DNA of 64,000 nucleotides from Pseudogemmobacter lacusdianii (GTDB taxonomy: Bacteria > Pseudomonadota > Alphaproteobacteria > Rhodobacterales > Rhodobacteraceae): assembly GCF_030848395.1 (NCBI RefSeq), contig NZ_JAVDBT010000010.1, positions 1 to 64,000 on the forward strand. The letters are read 5' to 3'. Position 1 is the stretch's first letter; each line of letters opens with the position of its first letter. A program made the position numbers and the translations under genes. This document shows, one piece after another, positions 52,861 to 62,747 of the stretch. Below the pieces are notes generated by a model. It did no database searches and had not been told where the DNA came from. It saw only the letters and a program-made list of their open reading frames with translations.

Positions 52861-54141
52861 TCAGTGGATCTTGCGGCGAATGCGGCGGATCAAAAGCCAA
52901 ACCGCGCCAATCACCGGCAGCACAAGCACCGCCGTCAGGCTCTCTTTACTAAGGCCCACCGCCTTGCCGAAAGGCTGCCCGAGATAAGAGGCAAGGCTCA
53001 CCGCGTAATAGCTGATCGCGACCACCGAGAGGCCCTCGACGGTATGTTGCAGCCGCAAGGCCTGATCGGCGCGATGATCCATGCTTTCCAAGAGCCGCTG
53101 GTTCTGGCCTGAGCGCTCCACATCCACCCTGGTGCGAAAAAGTTCGGCCGCGCGGGCTGCGCGTTCCGACATTTCACGCAACCGCTTTTCGGCCGATTTC
53201 ACCGTGCGCATCGCCGGATCATAGCGCCGCATCATAAACTCGGAGATCGTCTGCCTGCCGTTGATCCGCGTCTCGCGCAGCACCTGCACGCGTTGGTTCA
53301 AAATCGCCTCATAGGCCGCCGTGGCGCCAAAGCGGAAGGAGAACCGCACCGCCAGCCCCTCCAACTCGGCCGAGATTGTCAAAAGATCCTGAAGCACCGC
53401 TTCCGAGGGCCGCCCGTCGCTTTCCAAGCCTGCAACCAAGGCCTCCATCTGCGGGTCGAGCGCGTTCAGCCGATCATTCAAATGCCGCGCCCGCATAAGC
53501 CCCAGCATCGAGACCGCGCGATAGGTCTCAATCTCGCAGATCCGTTGGACAATGCGGCCAATCCGGCGCGGCGAGGTGCCGGGGCGAATGAAGATCGCAA
53601 AGCGCATATGGCCTGCCGGATCGATGCGGAAATCGCCAGCGATGATCGCCGCCTCATCCACGACTTGGCTGAGGATCATGCTTTCGGGCACGAACCAATC
53701 CTCACAGAGCGCAAATATATCATCGGGATCTTCCGGCATCTCGGCAATGCGGATCAGCGCCGAGACCAGCCTTTTGCCCGGCGCCCTCTCGATCCAATCG
53801 GCAGGGAAAATCGTGGCCTCGACCGGATCAAAAGGCCGGGCCGAGAGGCCGGGGCTGAAGGCGGTATAGGTCACGAATTCGGTGTGGCTTTCCCATTTCA
53901 ACCCGGCGCGGCCGAGATGGCCCGAGTAATGCGTGGCCTGCGGCTCGGGCCGCGGTGCGCCGTGGCGGCGGGTCAATTCGGTCAGATGCGCCAGATCGGC
54001 CTCGCGGTCGCGATTGGCAGCATTGGTCGGTTCTTTGATCGCCAGAAACACCGCCGTGCAGGGCAGATCGACCGAGGGAAACGGCCGAGCGTGCAGCTCG
54101 TTCACGGTGGCATAGCGCAAAGGGTGGTCGAAAGGCGGCAT
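52861..54141 (-). CDS. DUF3422 family membrane-anchored protein
   Basis: A 426-residue member of the DUF3422 family, common in Alphaproteobacteria and of unknown function. The N-terminal NELHARPFP motif is characteristic. The middle is charged and helical, and the C-terminus has two hydrophobic segments (about 365-385 and 395-415) followed by a basic tail, so it is probably anchored in the inner membrane. The ATG at 54141 fits the family; an upstream in-frame Met at 54258 adds 39 unrelated residues. Confidence 0.85.
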   Translation of the reverse strand: MPPFDHPLRYATVNELHARPFPSVDLPCTAVFLAIKEPTNAANRDREADLAHLTELTRRHGAPRPEPQATHYSGHLGRAGLKWESHTEFVTYTAFSPGLSARPFDPVEATIFPADWIERAPGKRLVSALIRIAEMPEDPDDIFALCEDWFVPESMILSQVVDEAAIIAGDFRIDPAGHMRFAIFIRPGTSPRRIGRIVQRICEIETYRAVSMLGLMRARHLNDRLNALDPQMEALVAGLESDGRPSEAVLQDLLTISAELEGLAVRFSFRFGATAAYEAILNQRVQVLRETRINGRQTISEFMMRRYDPAMRTVKSAEKRLREMSERAARAAELFRTRVDVERSGQNQRLLESMDHRADQALRLQHTVEGLSVVAISYYAVSLASYLGQPFGKAVGLSKESLTAVLVLPVIGAVWLLIRRIRRKIH

Positions 54142-54260
54142 GGCAGGACTTCCAAGATCAACGTGCCGCCAGTTGCGCCAAGCCCGCGCCAAGCAACCAG
54201 AAAAATCGCGGAATACCGGGGTATGCAACCAATCTGTGGCCAGAATGCAATTGCCCATGC

Positions 54261-54290
54261 AAAAGGCCCCGGGGATGCCGGGGCCTTTAA
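54261..54290 (-). terminator. terminator of the pntAB operon
   Basis: AAAAGGCCCCGG-ggatg-CCGGGGCCTTTAA hairpin 19 bases after the pntB stop on the minus strand, with an A-rich (T-rich on the minus strand) flank. Confidence 0.85.
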
Positions 54291-54308
54291 GGGTCTGTGA
54301 CGCGCCGA

Positions 54309-55838
54309 TCAGTCGATCATCGGCAGAAGGGCGTCGAGCGATTTTTTCGCATCACCGTAGAACATCCGGGTGTTGTCTTTGTAGAACAACGGGTTCTCGA
54401 TGCCGGAATAGCCGGTGCCCTGCCCGCGCTTCGAGACGAACACCTGTTTCGCCTTCCAGCACTCCAGAACCGGCATGCCAGCGATCGGCGAGTTCGGGTC
54501 TTCTTGGGCGGCCGGATTCACGATGTCATTCGAGCCGATCACGATGGCCACATCGGTCTCGGGGAAATCATCGTTGATCTCGTCCATTTCCAGAACGATG
54601 TCATAGGGAACCTTCGCCTCAGCCAGCAGCACGTTCATATGGCCCGGCAGACGGCCCGCCACCGGGTGAATGGCGAAGCGGACGTTCTTGCCCTTGGCGC
54701 GCAGCTTGCGGGTCAGTTCGGAGACGGTTTGCTGGGCTTGTGCCACCGCCATACCGTAGCCCGGGATGATGATGATGCTGTCAGCATCGTTCAACGCCGC
54801 AGCCACGCCTTCGGCATCGATCGCGATTTGCTCGCCAGTCACTTCCATTTGCGGACCAGCGGTGCCGCCGAAACCGCCAAGGATAACGCTGATGAACGAA
54901 CGGTTCATCGCCTTACACATGATGTAGCTCAGGATCGCGCCCGAAGAGCCGACCAAGGCGCCGACCACGATCAGCAGGTCATTGCCAAGGCTGAAGCCGA
55001 TCGCCGCTGCCGCCCAGCCCGAGTAGCTGTTCAGCATCGAGACCACCACCGGCATATCGGCGCCGCCGATGCCCATGATGAGGTGATAGCCGATGAACAA
55101 GGCCGCAATCGTCATCACGATCAGCGCCAAGACCGAACCGGTTTGCAGATAAACCACCAGCATGATCAAGGAGATGATCGCGGCACCGGCGTTCAGCATA
55201 TGGCCGCCCGGCAGCTTTTTCGCCTTGCCGTCCACTTTGCCAGCCAGCTTGCCGAAAGCAATGACCGAGCCGGTGAAGGTGATCGCACCGATGAAGACGC
55301 CAAGGAAGGTTTCCACCCGCAGGATGGCAATCTCAGTCGCGTCTTTCAGCATCAGCTTTTGGGCAAAGGCCGAAAGGTCGCCGCCTTGCAGCTTGGCTTC
55401 CAGCGCCATCAGCGCCGCCATATCGCCCGAGGCCATCGCCTCATCCATCAGCGCCATCAAAGCTTCGGGATTTTGCGCAAGGCCTGCGAGTTCGGCCAGA
55501 CCGGCCAGCTCGATATGGGTGTTGAAGCCCACGAAGACCGCAACCAAACCGACCAGCGAGTGCATCGCCGCCACCAGCTGCGGCATCTCGGTCATCTGAA
55601 CCTTTTGCGCCACGATCCAGCCGATCGCGCCGCCGACGAGGATCAGGACCAAAGCGGCCACGGCAAAACCGGGGCTCATATCTTTGCTGATCAGGGTTGC
55701 CGCCACGGCCAAAGCCATGCCGACAATGCCATACCAAACCGCGCGTTTTGCGCTTTCCTGCCCGGAGAGACCTCCCAGCGACAGGATCAAAAGAACCGCC
55801 GAGACCACATAGGCGGCAGTGGTGAATCCAAGTGCCAT
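54309..55838 (-). CDS. pntB: NAD(P) transhydrogenase subunit beta
   Basis: PntB is the membrane and NADP(H)-binding subunit of proton-translocating transhydrogenase. The 509-residue protein has the membrane domain (about 1-300) and the NADP domain with [11 protein letters not shown] and the [16 protein letters not shown] loop. It is roughly 45 residues longer than E. coli PntB because of a Met/Ala-rich insertion at about 110-168 in a loop after the fourth helix ([19 protein letters not shown]). It begins 13 bases after pntA. Confidence 0.95.
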   Translation of the reverse strand: MALGFTTAAYVVSAVLLILSLGGLSGQESAKRAVWYGIVGMALAVAATLISKDMSPGFAVAALVLILVGGAIGWIVAQKVQMTEMPQLVAAMHSLVGLVAVFVGFNTHIELAGLAELAGLAQNPEALMALMDEAMASGDMAALMALEAKLQGGDLSAFAQKLMLKDATEIAILRVETFLGVFIGAITFTGSVIAFGKLAGKVDGKAKKLPGGHMLNAGAAIISLIMLVVYLQTGSVLALIVMTIAALFIGYHLIMGIGGADMPVVVSMLNSYSGWAAAAIGFSLGNDLLIVVGALVGSSGAILSYIMCKAMNRSFISVILGGFGGTAGPQMEVTGEQIAIDAEGVAAALNDADSIIIIPGYGMAVAQAQQTVSELTRKLRAKGKNVRFAIHPVAGRLPGHMNVLLAEAKVPYDIVLEMDEINDDFPETDVAIVIGSNDIVNPAAQEDPNSPIAGMPVLECWKAKQVFVSKRGQGTGYSGIENPLFYKDNTRMFYGDAKKSLDALLPMID

Positions 55839-55851
55839 TCTGCGGCCTCCC

Positions 55852-57426
55852 TTACGACTTTTGGAACATGGCGAGCATACGACGCGTCACCATGAAGCCA
55901 CCGAAGATATTGATTCCGGCCATGAAAACCGAAAGCCCCGCCAGAATGATCACCAACCAATGGCTGGAGCCGATCTGCATCAGCGCGCCCAGAATGATGA
56001 TCGACGAGATCGCATTGGTGATCGCCATCAACGGCGTGTGCAGCGAATGCGCCACGTTCCAGATGATCTGGAAGCCAACAAAGCACGACAGCACAAAGAC
56101 GATGAAATGCTGCATGAAGCTGGCCGGAGCGACGAGGCCGACCAAGAGCAATGCCGCGCCCGAAACGCCGAGCAAGGTGAATTGGTTGCGGGTCTGCGCC
56201 TTGAAGGCAGCGACTTCCTGCGCGCGCTTTTCCTCGGGCGTCAGCTCTTTGGCCTTTTCCTTCGGCTTTTGCGCCGCGATCGCTTGGATCTTCGGCGGCG
56301 GCGGCGGGAAGGTGACAGCCCCCTCATGCGCCACGGTCGCACCGCGGATCACATCATCTTCCATATTATGCGCGATCACACCGTCTTTCTTCGGCGTGAG
56401 GTCGAAGAGCATGTGACGGATGTTATTGGCATAAAGCGTCGAGGCTTGGGTCGCCATCCGGCTTGGGAAGTCGGTGTAGCCAACCACGGTCACGCCATTA
56501 TCGGTGACGATCTTTTCATCGGGCACGGTCAAATCACAGTTGCCACCGCGCTCGGCCGCAAGGTCGATGATGACCGAGCCGCGCTTCATCAGCGCAACCA
56601 TATCCTCGGTCCAAAGCTTCGGTGCCGGGCGGCCGGGGATCAAAGCGGTGGTGATGACGATGTCGATCTCGGGCGCAAGCTCGCGGAATTTCTTCAGCTG
56701 GGCTTCGCGGAATTCGGGGCTCGACGGGGCGGCATAGCCACCGGTCGCGGCACCATCTTGGGCAGCCTCAGCAAAGTCGAGATAGACGAATTCCGCGCCC
56801 ATCGACTCGATCTGCTCGGCCACTTCGGGACGCACGTCGAACGCATAGGTGATGGCACCCAGCGAGGTCGAGGTGCCGATGGCGGCAAGACCCGCCACGC
56901 CTGCGCCGACGACCAGAACCTTGGCCGGAGGCACTTTGCCCGCCGCCGTCACCTGCCCGGTGAAGAAGCGACCAAAGTTATTGCCAGCCTCGATCACCGC
57001 ACGGTAGCCGGCGATATTGGCCATCGAGGACAAAGCGTCCATCTTCTGCGCGCGGCTGATCCGCGGCACCATATCCATCGCAACAACCGTCGCGCCACGC
57101 TCGGCCACTTGGGCGAGCAGAGCCTCGTTCTGGGCGGGCCAGAAGAAGGAAATCAGCGTCTGACCTTGGCGCAGCTGTGCCGCCTCCGAGGCTTCGGGGC
57201 CGCGCACCTTCACCAGCACATCGGCAGCCTCAACCACCGCGGCGGCGGTCGGCAGAACCGTAACACCGGCGGCGCTATAGGCGGCATCGGTGAAACCCGC
57301 CCGCTGACCCGCGCCAGATTGCAGCACGCATTCGTGCCCCAGTTTTTGCAATTGCAGCGCCGAATCGGGGGTCATCGCCACCCGGTTCTCGCCCTCAAAA
57401 ATCTCAGCCAATGCGCCGATCTTCAA
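55852..57426 (-). CDS. pntA: NAD(P) transhydrogenase subunit alpha
   Basis: A 524-residue PntA with the NAD(H)-binding domain (AlaDH-like, about 1-380, including [17 protein letters not shown] and the RQD-type loop) fused to the membrane part (about 420-524: [17 protein letters not shown] and [15 protein letters not shown] helices). This is the two-gene E. coli arrangement, not the three-gene Rhodospirillum one. It supplies NADPH using the proton gradient. First gene of the pntAB operon. Confidence 0.96.
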   Translation of the reverse strand: MKIGALAEIFEGENRVAMTPDSALQLQKLGHECVLQSGAGQRAGFTDAAYSAAGVTVLPTAAAVVEAADVLVKVRGPEASEAAQLRQGQTLISFFWPAQNEALLAQVAERGATVVAMDMVPRISRAQKMDALSSMANIAGYRAVIEAGNNFGRFFTGQVTAAGKVPPAKVLVVGAGVAGLAAIGTSTSLGAITYAFDVRPEVAEQIESMGAEFVYLDFAEAAQDGAATGGYAAPSSPEFREAQLKKFRELAPEIDIVITTALIPGRPAPKLWTEDMVALMKRGSVIIDLAAERGGNCDLTVPDEKIVTDNGVTVVGYTDFPSRMATQASTLYANNIRHMLFDLTPKKDGVIAHNMEDDVIRGATVAHEGAVTFPPPPPKIQAIAAQKPKEKAKELTPEEKRAQEVAAFKAQTRNQFTLLGVSGAALLLVGLVAPASFMQHFIVFVLSCFVGFQIIWNVAHSLHTPLMAITNAISSIIILGALMQIGSSHWLVIILAGLSVFMAGINIFGGFMVTRRMLAMFQKS

Positions 57427-57935
57427 TGATCTGCCCCCTCATATGGCGGTAAAACCGCATCCCATGCCGTTCCTGTACCATCGGGGGGTCTGATATCAAC
57501 CGCAGAATGCTGCCATGCGGCATTTCCGTTATTGCGGCCACCCCGCCCGTTTCCGGCACAATGCATGCAGGTGACGCTGGGTAAACTATCAAAGTGACGC
57601 CAAAATGCTACATAATGCAGCGTTTGAGCGCCTTTGGGCGCGGTACAGAGGTGAAATCGCCGATGGCGCACAGGCAGACTGGCCCAAGGCCTTGGGGCGA
57701 TCGTCAAACCCTACGCGCAAGCATTTCAGCCAAAGATTGCAAATCTCATCCGCCGCCTGACGCAATTTGGCCAAGTCATTCGTCAAAGCGCAGCCCCGGA
57801 CCACGCCGAGAGTCGACCTTTGAAGGCGCTGACCGCCTCGCAATTGCGAATTAGTTTAAGCTTGAAATGAATGATCGAATTCCCTATCAGCTAAAGGAAA
57901 TCATCAGGGGGCCAGATGGCCCGGGGGGCCCGCGC
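57427..57935. other. intergenic region between pntA and kynU
   Basis: About 500 bases between divergent genes. It must contain both promoters, but I cannot pick a clear -35/-10 pair. The frame of kynU is open from 57867, but without a ribosome binding site there. No RNA gene recognised. Confidence 0.45.
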
Positions 57936-59132
57936 ATGACGACCGATTTCAACGCGACCAAGGCGATGTTCGACCTGCCCGATGGGGTGATCTACCTTGA
58001 CGGCAATTCGCTGGGGCCAATGCCGAAAGCCGCCGCCGCGCGGGTGGCCCAGACCGTGACGGCGGAGTGGGGCCAGATGCTGATCCGCGGCTGGAACCAA
58101 GCCGGCTGGATGGAGATGCCCTCGCGCATCGGCAATCGCATCGCCAAACTGATCGGCGCCGAAGAAGGCTCGGTCGTGATGGGCGATACGCTCTCGATCA
58201 AGGTCTATCAGGCGCTGGCTTCGGCCTTGGAGATGAACAAACCCCGCAAGGTGATTTTGTCCGACAACGGCAACTTCCCCTCGGACCTTTATATCGCTGA
58301 TGGTTTGGCGCGCACTTTGGGCGAAGGCTACGAGTTGCGCACGGTTGCCCCCGAAGACGTCGAAGCCGCGATCACGGACGAGCTGGCCGTGTTGATGCTA
58401 ACAGAGGTCGATTACCGCACCGGCCGCAAGCATGACATGGCGCGGCTGATCGAAAAGGCCCATGCGCATGGCGTCTTGGTGGTTTGGGATCTCGCGCATT
58501 CTGCGGGCGCCATTCCGGTGGAACTGGCCCGCGATGGCGCCGATTTTGCCGTAGGTTGCAGCTATAAATACCTCAACTCCGGCCCCGGCGGCCCGGCCTT
58601 CATCTATGTCGCCCCCCGCCACCAAGAGCGCGCCCGCCCTGCCCTGTCCGGCTGGCTTGGTCATGAGGCGCCCTTTGCCTTTGACCTTGATTACCGCCCC
58701 GGCAACGGGGTCGAGCGGATGCGCGTGGGCACCCCGCCGATCCTCCAACTCGCCGCTTTGGACGCAGCATTGGATGTCTGGGAAGGCGTGACCCTGCAAG
58801 AGATCCGCGCCGCCGCGCTGGCGCTGCAAGACCGCTTCATCGCCGGGGTCGAAGCCGCCTGCCCCGATCTGGAACTTGCGACCCCGCGCGAGCATGCAAA
58901 CCGTGGCAGCCAAGTCTCCTTCCGCCATGCCGAGGGCTATGCCGTGATGCAGGCGCTGATCGCCGAGGGCGTGATCGGCGACTTCCGCGCCCCCGACATC
59001 CTGCGCTTCGGCTTCACCCCGCTTTACATCGGCCCGGATGAGGTGGATCGCGCGGTGCAAATCCTTGCGCGCATCATCGAGACCAAAGCTTGGGACCGGC
59101 CCGAGTTCAAAGCCCGCTCGCGCGTGACATGA
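57936..59132 (+). CDS. kynU: kynureninase
   Basis: A 398-residue PLP enzyme that cleaves kynurenine to anthranilate and alanine in tryptophan breakdown. Family blocks: VIYLDGNSLGPMP near the start, WDLAHSAGA, and the Schiff-base Lys211 in CSYKYLNSGPGGP. The start at 57936 gives the usual kynureninase N-terminus and has a G-rich stretch upstream; an in-frame ATG at 57867 would add 23 residues. kynA lies downstream, so N-formylkynurenine made by KynA feeds this enzyme after deformylation; the formamidase is not in the window. Confidence 0.95.
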   Translation: MTTDFNATKAMFDLPDGVIYLDGNSLGPMPKAAAARVAQTVTAEWGQMLIRGWNQAGWMEMPSRIGNRIAKLIGAEEGSVVMGDTLSIKVYQALASALEMNKPRKVILSDNGNFPSDLYIADGLARTLGEGYELRTVAPEDVEAAITDELAVLMLTEVDYRTGRKHDMARLIEKAHAHGVLVVWDLAHSAGAIPVELARDGADFAVGCSYKYLNSGPGGPAFIYVAPRHQERARPALSGWLGHEAPFAFDLDYRPGNGVERMRVGTPPILQLAALDAALDVWEGVTLQEIRAAALALQDRFIAGVEAACPDLELATPREHANRGSQVSFRHAEGYAVMQALIAEGVIGDFRAPDILRFGFTPLYIGPDEVDRAVQILARIIETKAWDRPEFKARSRVT

Positions 59133-59377
59133 ACTGGCTCCGCCGCCCCCGGATCAAGGCTGGTCGCTTTTTGAAGGCGGCCTGCATGGCCGTCTTTGCG
59201 GCTGTGGCGGGCATCGGTGCGGCGGACCTTTTCAAGCTGCGGCGCGACATTGTTGCGCCGCCTTACGGGACGGCTGACGCGCTGCCGCCGCTGTGCCGCC
59301 CCTCGGGCTGGGCCGCGCTTTGGCGCCGCATGGGCGCCAGCTCAATCCTGTGCCGGAGAACCGCCTTTTCCCTCTGA
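59129..59377 (+). CDS. small putative membrane-anchored protein between kynU and kynA
   Basis: An 82-residue frame whose ATG overlaps the kynU stop (ATGA), a common sign of translational coupling. It has a basic N-terminus (RRPRIKAGR), one hydrophobic segment (about 17-33, ACMAVFAAVAGIGAA) and a Cys/Trp-containing C-terminus. No domain recognised. It may be a real small gene in the kyn operon or a fortuitous frame; the spacing to kynA supports, but does not prove, a gene. Confidence 0.45.
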   Translation: MNWLRRPRIKAGRFLKAACMAVFAAVAGIGAADLFKLRRDIVAPPYGTADALPPLCRPSGWAALWRRMGASSILCRRTAFSL

Positions 59378-59404
59378 AATCCAACGTTTTCAAAAGGAAA
59401 AGAC

Positions 59405-60241
59405 ATGACCAAACCTCACGATCCCGCCAGTGACGGCGCGCAGATGTCCTTTGATGGGCGGATGTCCTATGGCGATTATCTGGCGATCGACCAGATCCTG
59501 ACCGCGCAAAAACCGCTTACCGATGCGCATGATGAGCTGTTGTTCATCATCCAACACCAGACCTCTGAGCTTTGGATGCGGCTGGCCTTGCATGAATTGA
59601 ATGCCGCACGGCAGATGATTGCGGCCGATCGCACGCGGGAAGCCTTTAAGATGCTGTCGCGGATCGCGCGGATCTTTGAGCAGCTGAACAATGCTTGGGA
59701 CGTGCTGCGCACCATGACCCCGGCCGATTACACCACCTTCCGCGAGGCTTTAGGGCAATCTTCGGGCTTCCAGTCTTGGCAATACCGGCTGATCGAATAT
59801 GCCGTCGGCAACCGCAATCTGGCGATGCTGAAACCGCATGAGCATCGGCCCGATTTGATGGCCAAGCTTGAAGCCGAACTCGCCCGCCCCGGCCTTTATG
59901 ATGAGGCTTTGCGCGCCTTGGCGCGGATGGGCCTGCCGGTCCCGGCAGATGTGTTGAACCGCGACCTGCGCCAGCCTTGGACCTTCCATGAGGGCGTGCA
60001 AGAGGTTTGGGCGCAGGTCTACCGCGATCCGGTGGCGCATTGGGAGGCCTATGAGCTGGCCGAAAAGTTGGTGGATTTTGAAGATTACTTCCGCCGCTGG
60101 CGCTTTAACCATGTCACCACGGTCGAACGTGTGATCGGTTTTAAGCGCGGCACCGGCGGCACCTCGGGCATCGCCTATCTGCGCCGGATGCTGGAAGTGC
60201 AGCTTTTCCCTGAGCTTTGGTCGCTGCGCACCGTTCTCTAA
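59405..60241 (+). CDS. kynA: tryptophan 2,3-dioxygenase
   Basis: A 278-residue haem enzyme that opens the indole ring of tryptophan to N-formylkynurenine. The match is strong: [18 protein letters not shown], the haem-binding His in [23 protein letters not shown]-like [12 protein letters not shown], and [17 protein letters not shown] at the C-terminus. AAAAGGAAAA lies before the ATG. It is in the same direction as kynU, 272 bases downstream. Confidence 0.96.
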   Translation: MTKPHDPASDGAQMSFDGRMSYGDYLAIDQILTAQKPLTDAHDELLFIIQHQTSELWMRLALHELNAARQMIAADRTREAFKMLSRIARIFEQLNNAWDVLRTMTPADYTTFREALGQSSGFQSWQYRLIEYAVGNRNLAMLKPHEHRPDLMAKLEAELARPGLYDEALRALARMGLPVPADVLNRDLRQPWTFHEGVQEVWAQVYRDPVAHWEAYELAEKLVDFEDYFRRWRFNHVTTVERVIGFKRGTGGTSGIAYLRRMLEVQLFPELWSLRTVL

Positions 60242-60483
60242 GCGTAAGGCCCCCTGCCTACCCTCTGCCAATCGGGCACATAGGGTGGGCAGGACCACAT
60301 TTCCAATTCCCAAAACGTCATCAATCATTGGATTTTCACGGCGGCATCACGATGCCGTCAAGCCTCGCCTCTAGGTAGTCTCACCTACAGGGCCAGGTTT
60401 GACGTCAAGTCAGCGCTAAGCTAGGGTCTGGCCGGAAGAACCCGGGGGCAGCGCCTCTGGGACACGCATCTTATGAGCATAGA

Positions 60484-61569
60484 ATGACGCTGACCGGTCG
60501 AATTCCCGCCCTCTCCCCCCTGCTTAAGGCGCCGCTGCTGGCCTTGGCCGCAGCCCTGACCCTGTCGGCCTGCGTCGATGGCATGTCGGGCACCGCGCCC
60601 GGCGCCAGCGTTGCTCAGTTGCCCGGTCCGCCACTGCCGAAGCCCGATGACGCGCTTTACGCGGCGCAATCGGACGGGCAATTCTCGGTGCCCGAGCTGC
60701 CGATCGACCAGATCCCCGAGGCCTATCGCCGGCAAGTCGTTGAATATCCGTCCGATCAAGTGCCGGGCACGATCATCATCCACCCCAGCCAGCGCGTGCT
60801 TTACTACGTCTTGGGCAAGAACAAAGCGATCCGCTATGGCATCGCGGTGGGTGCCGAAGGTTTTGGCTGGTCGGGCGAGTCGATCGTGTCGAAAAAGCGC
60901 CACTGGCCGACTTGGACGCCGCCGAAAGAGATGATCGAGCGCAAGCCCTCGTTGCAAAAATGGGAGAACGGCCAGCCGGGCGGCCCGACCAACCCGATGG
61001 GCGCACGCGCGATCTACCTGACCTCGAATGGCGTCGATTATGGCTATCGGATCCACGGCACGCCGGAATGGAAATCGATCGGGCGCAATGCCTCTTCGGG
61101 CTGTTTCCGTATGATCAACCAAGACGTTATGGACCTCTATGAGCGGGTCCAGGGCGGCGAGAAGGTCATCGTCCTGACCGCGAAAGGCGAGATGCCGACG
61201 AAGCTGTCGATCCCGAAACCGCCCGCCCCAAAGAAAAAGGCCGAGCCGAAGCCCGAGGTTCCTGCAACCGATCTGACCCTGACCGGCCCGCCTCCGGGTC
61301 TGGTGGGGCCGACTGCCCCGGCAACGGGTGCAGAAGCGGCACCCGCCGTTGCAGTCCCGGCCTTGCCGACCGCCGCGCCCGCCGTCTCTTCCGCGGCCTC
61401 GCCCATTGCCGCCGATACGCCGCCCACGGCAGAGCCAGTTGCTCCGGCAGCCCCTGCGGCTCCGGCGGCTGTCGAAGCCCCGGCTGTAATTGAGGCCCCG
61501 GCCGAAGCACCTGCCCCCGCCGCAACCTGCGCCGTGCCGTTGGTGAATGGCCTTTGCCCGCAGGGCTAA
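60484..61569 (+). CDS. lipoprotein L,D-transpeptidase (YkuD)
   Basis: A 361-residue envelope enzyme. Signal peptide with lipobox LSAC (Cys30), a Pro-rich linker, then a YkuD domain (about 93-225) with the catalytic motif HGTPEWKSIGRNASSGCFRM: His191 and Cys207. L,D-transpeptidases make 3-3 peptidoglycan cross-links or attach proteins to the wall. The last 130 residues are Pro/Ala-rich, low complexity, and end in CAVPLVNGLCPQG with two Cys that could form a disulfide. Confidence 0.92.
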   Translation: MTLTGRIPALSPLLKAPLLALAAALTLSACVDGMSGTAPGASVAQLPGPPLPKPDDALYAAQSDGQFSVPELPIDQIPEAYRRQVVEYPSDQVPGTIIIHPSQRVLYYVLGKNKAIRYGIAVGAEGFGWSGESIVSKKRHWPTWTPPKEMIERKPSLQKWENGQPGGPTNPMGARAIYLTSNGVDYGYRIHGTPEWKSIGRNASSGCFRMINQDVMDLYERVQGGEKVIVLTAKGEMPTKLSIPKPPAPKKKAEPKPEVPATDLTLTGPPPGLVGPTAPATGAEAAPAVAVPALPTAAPAVSSAASPIAADTPPTAEPVAPAAPAAPAAVEAPAVIEAPAEAPAPAATCAVPLVNGLCPQG

Positions 61570-61590
61570 GCAGTGCGCTGCAAATGAATT

Positions 61591-61625
61591 AAAAGGCCGA
61601 AGATCATCTGATCTTCGGCCTTTTT
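61591..61625 (+). terminator. terminator after the L,D-transpeptidase gene
   Basis: AAAAGGCCGAAGATCA-TC-TGATCTTCGGCCTTTTT, a near-perfect 16-bp stem with a T5 run. Confidence 0.95.
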
Positions 61626-61664
61626 GCTTACGCCCAGCCGCACCATTGCGACACGGCCCATCGA

Positions 61665-62453
61665 CTATTCGGCGGCCAGCTTGCGCCCCTTGCCCGCGGC
61701 CCAAGCCGCACAAGCGCGGCCAAAGGCCTCAAAAATCGGGCGCGAAACCGGATCTTCGCCCGCCCGCCACTCGGGGTGCCACTGCACCGAAAGCGTAAAG
61801 CCCGGCGCATTTTCCACATGGATCGCCTCGGGTGTGCCATCGGGAGCGGTGCCATCGATCACAATCCGCGGCCCCGGCCGATCAATCCCCTGCCCGTGCA
61901 AGGTGTTGGTCATCACCTCTTCTTGGCCCAAAAGCTGATGAAACGGGCTGCCCTCGACAAAGCGCACCGGGTGGCGAAGCGCGAATTGCTCTTCCAATGT
62001 GCCATTGGGCGGCATCCGGTGGTTCATCCGCCCCGGCAGCTCGCGGATCTCGGGGTGCAATGAGCCCCCCATCGCCACGTTGACCTCTTGAAAGCCACGG
62101 CAGATGCCAAGGAAAGGCTGGCCACGCTCGACACAAGCGCGGATCAACGGCAACACCACCGCATCGCGGCCCTGATCGAAGGCACCATGCGCGGGCGTCG
62201 GCTCCACGCCATATTCCGAAGGGTGCACATTCGGCCGCCCACCGGTCAGCAAGAACCCATCGCAGAGGTCCAAAAGATCCTCGACCGAGACAAAGCGCGG
62301 GTCGGTCGGGATGATGAGCGGCAAACAGCCCGCGACCCCGGCGACCGCTTCGGTGTTGATCACGCCCACGGCATGCACCTCATAGCGCTCATCCAGCGCA
62401 TGGCTGTTTCCGATGATGCCCACGACGGGGCGGCGGCTGGTCAAGCTCGACAT
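61665..62453 (-). CDS. gamma-glutamyl-gamma-aminobutyrate hydrolase-like (class I GATase, PuuD type)
   Basis: A 262-residue peptidase C26 family protein. Nucleophile Cys118 in FLGICRGFQEVNV and the catalytic His-Glu in VQWHPEW are present, with the GGRPNVHP oxyanion block. PuuD removes glutamate from gamma-glutamyl-GABA in putrescine breakdown; other members act on different gamma-glutamyl amides. The start at 62453 gives the normal family N-terminus (RRPVVGIIG); a 61-residue upstream extension of the frame is Cys/Trp-rich and unlikely. No other put/puu genes are adjacent. Confidence 0.85.
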   Translation of the reverse strand: MSSLTSRRPVVGIIGNSHALDERYEVHAVGVINTEAVAGVAGCLPLIIPTDPRFVSVEDLLDLCDGFLLTGGRPNVHPSEYGVEPTPAHGAFDQGRDAVVLPLIRACVERGQPFLGICRGFQEVNVAMGGSLHPEIRELPGRMNHRMPPNGTLEEQFALRHPVRFVEGSPFHQLLGQEEVMTNTLHGQGIDRPGPRIVIDGTAPDGTPEAIHVENAPGFTLSVQWHPEWRAGEDPVSRPIFEAFGRACAAWAAGKGRKLAAE

Positions 62454-62747
62454 GTCCGGGGTCCGGGAGTTGGAATAGGGGAGTATGGGCGTTCTTGCGG
62501 TTAAGATAGCGATGCTATGCCAAAGGGTGAAGGCCCAGATGCAGGCGCAGACGCACAGCAGCCATGCAGTCCTGCAGGGTTGAGGTCGTGCAGAACGATG
62601 CCACCGCTCCCTGAGATTAACCCAACCCTGTGCCAAAGCCTTTCAGATAAACCGCTTTTTCGTCTAAACGAGCCCCGAGCATGAAATGCGCCACATTCGT
62701 GGTTTTGGGTCGCTTTCAGAATGGCCCCGTGCTGCACTTGGGCCTAG

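Noticed and set aside
54297-57429. Long plus-strand frames opposite pntAB
   Set aside because: They are His/Arg/Asp-rich complements of conserved pntB and pntA and carry no recognisable domain.
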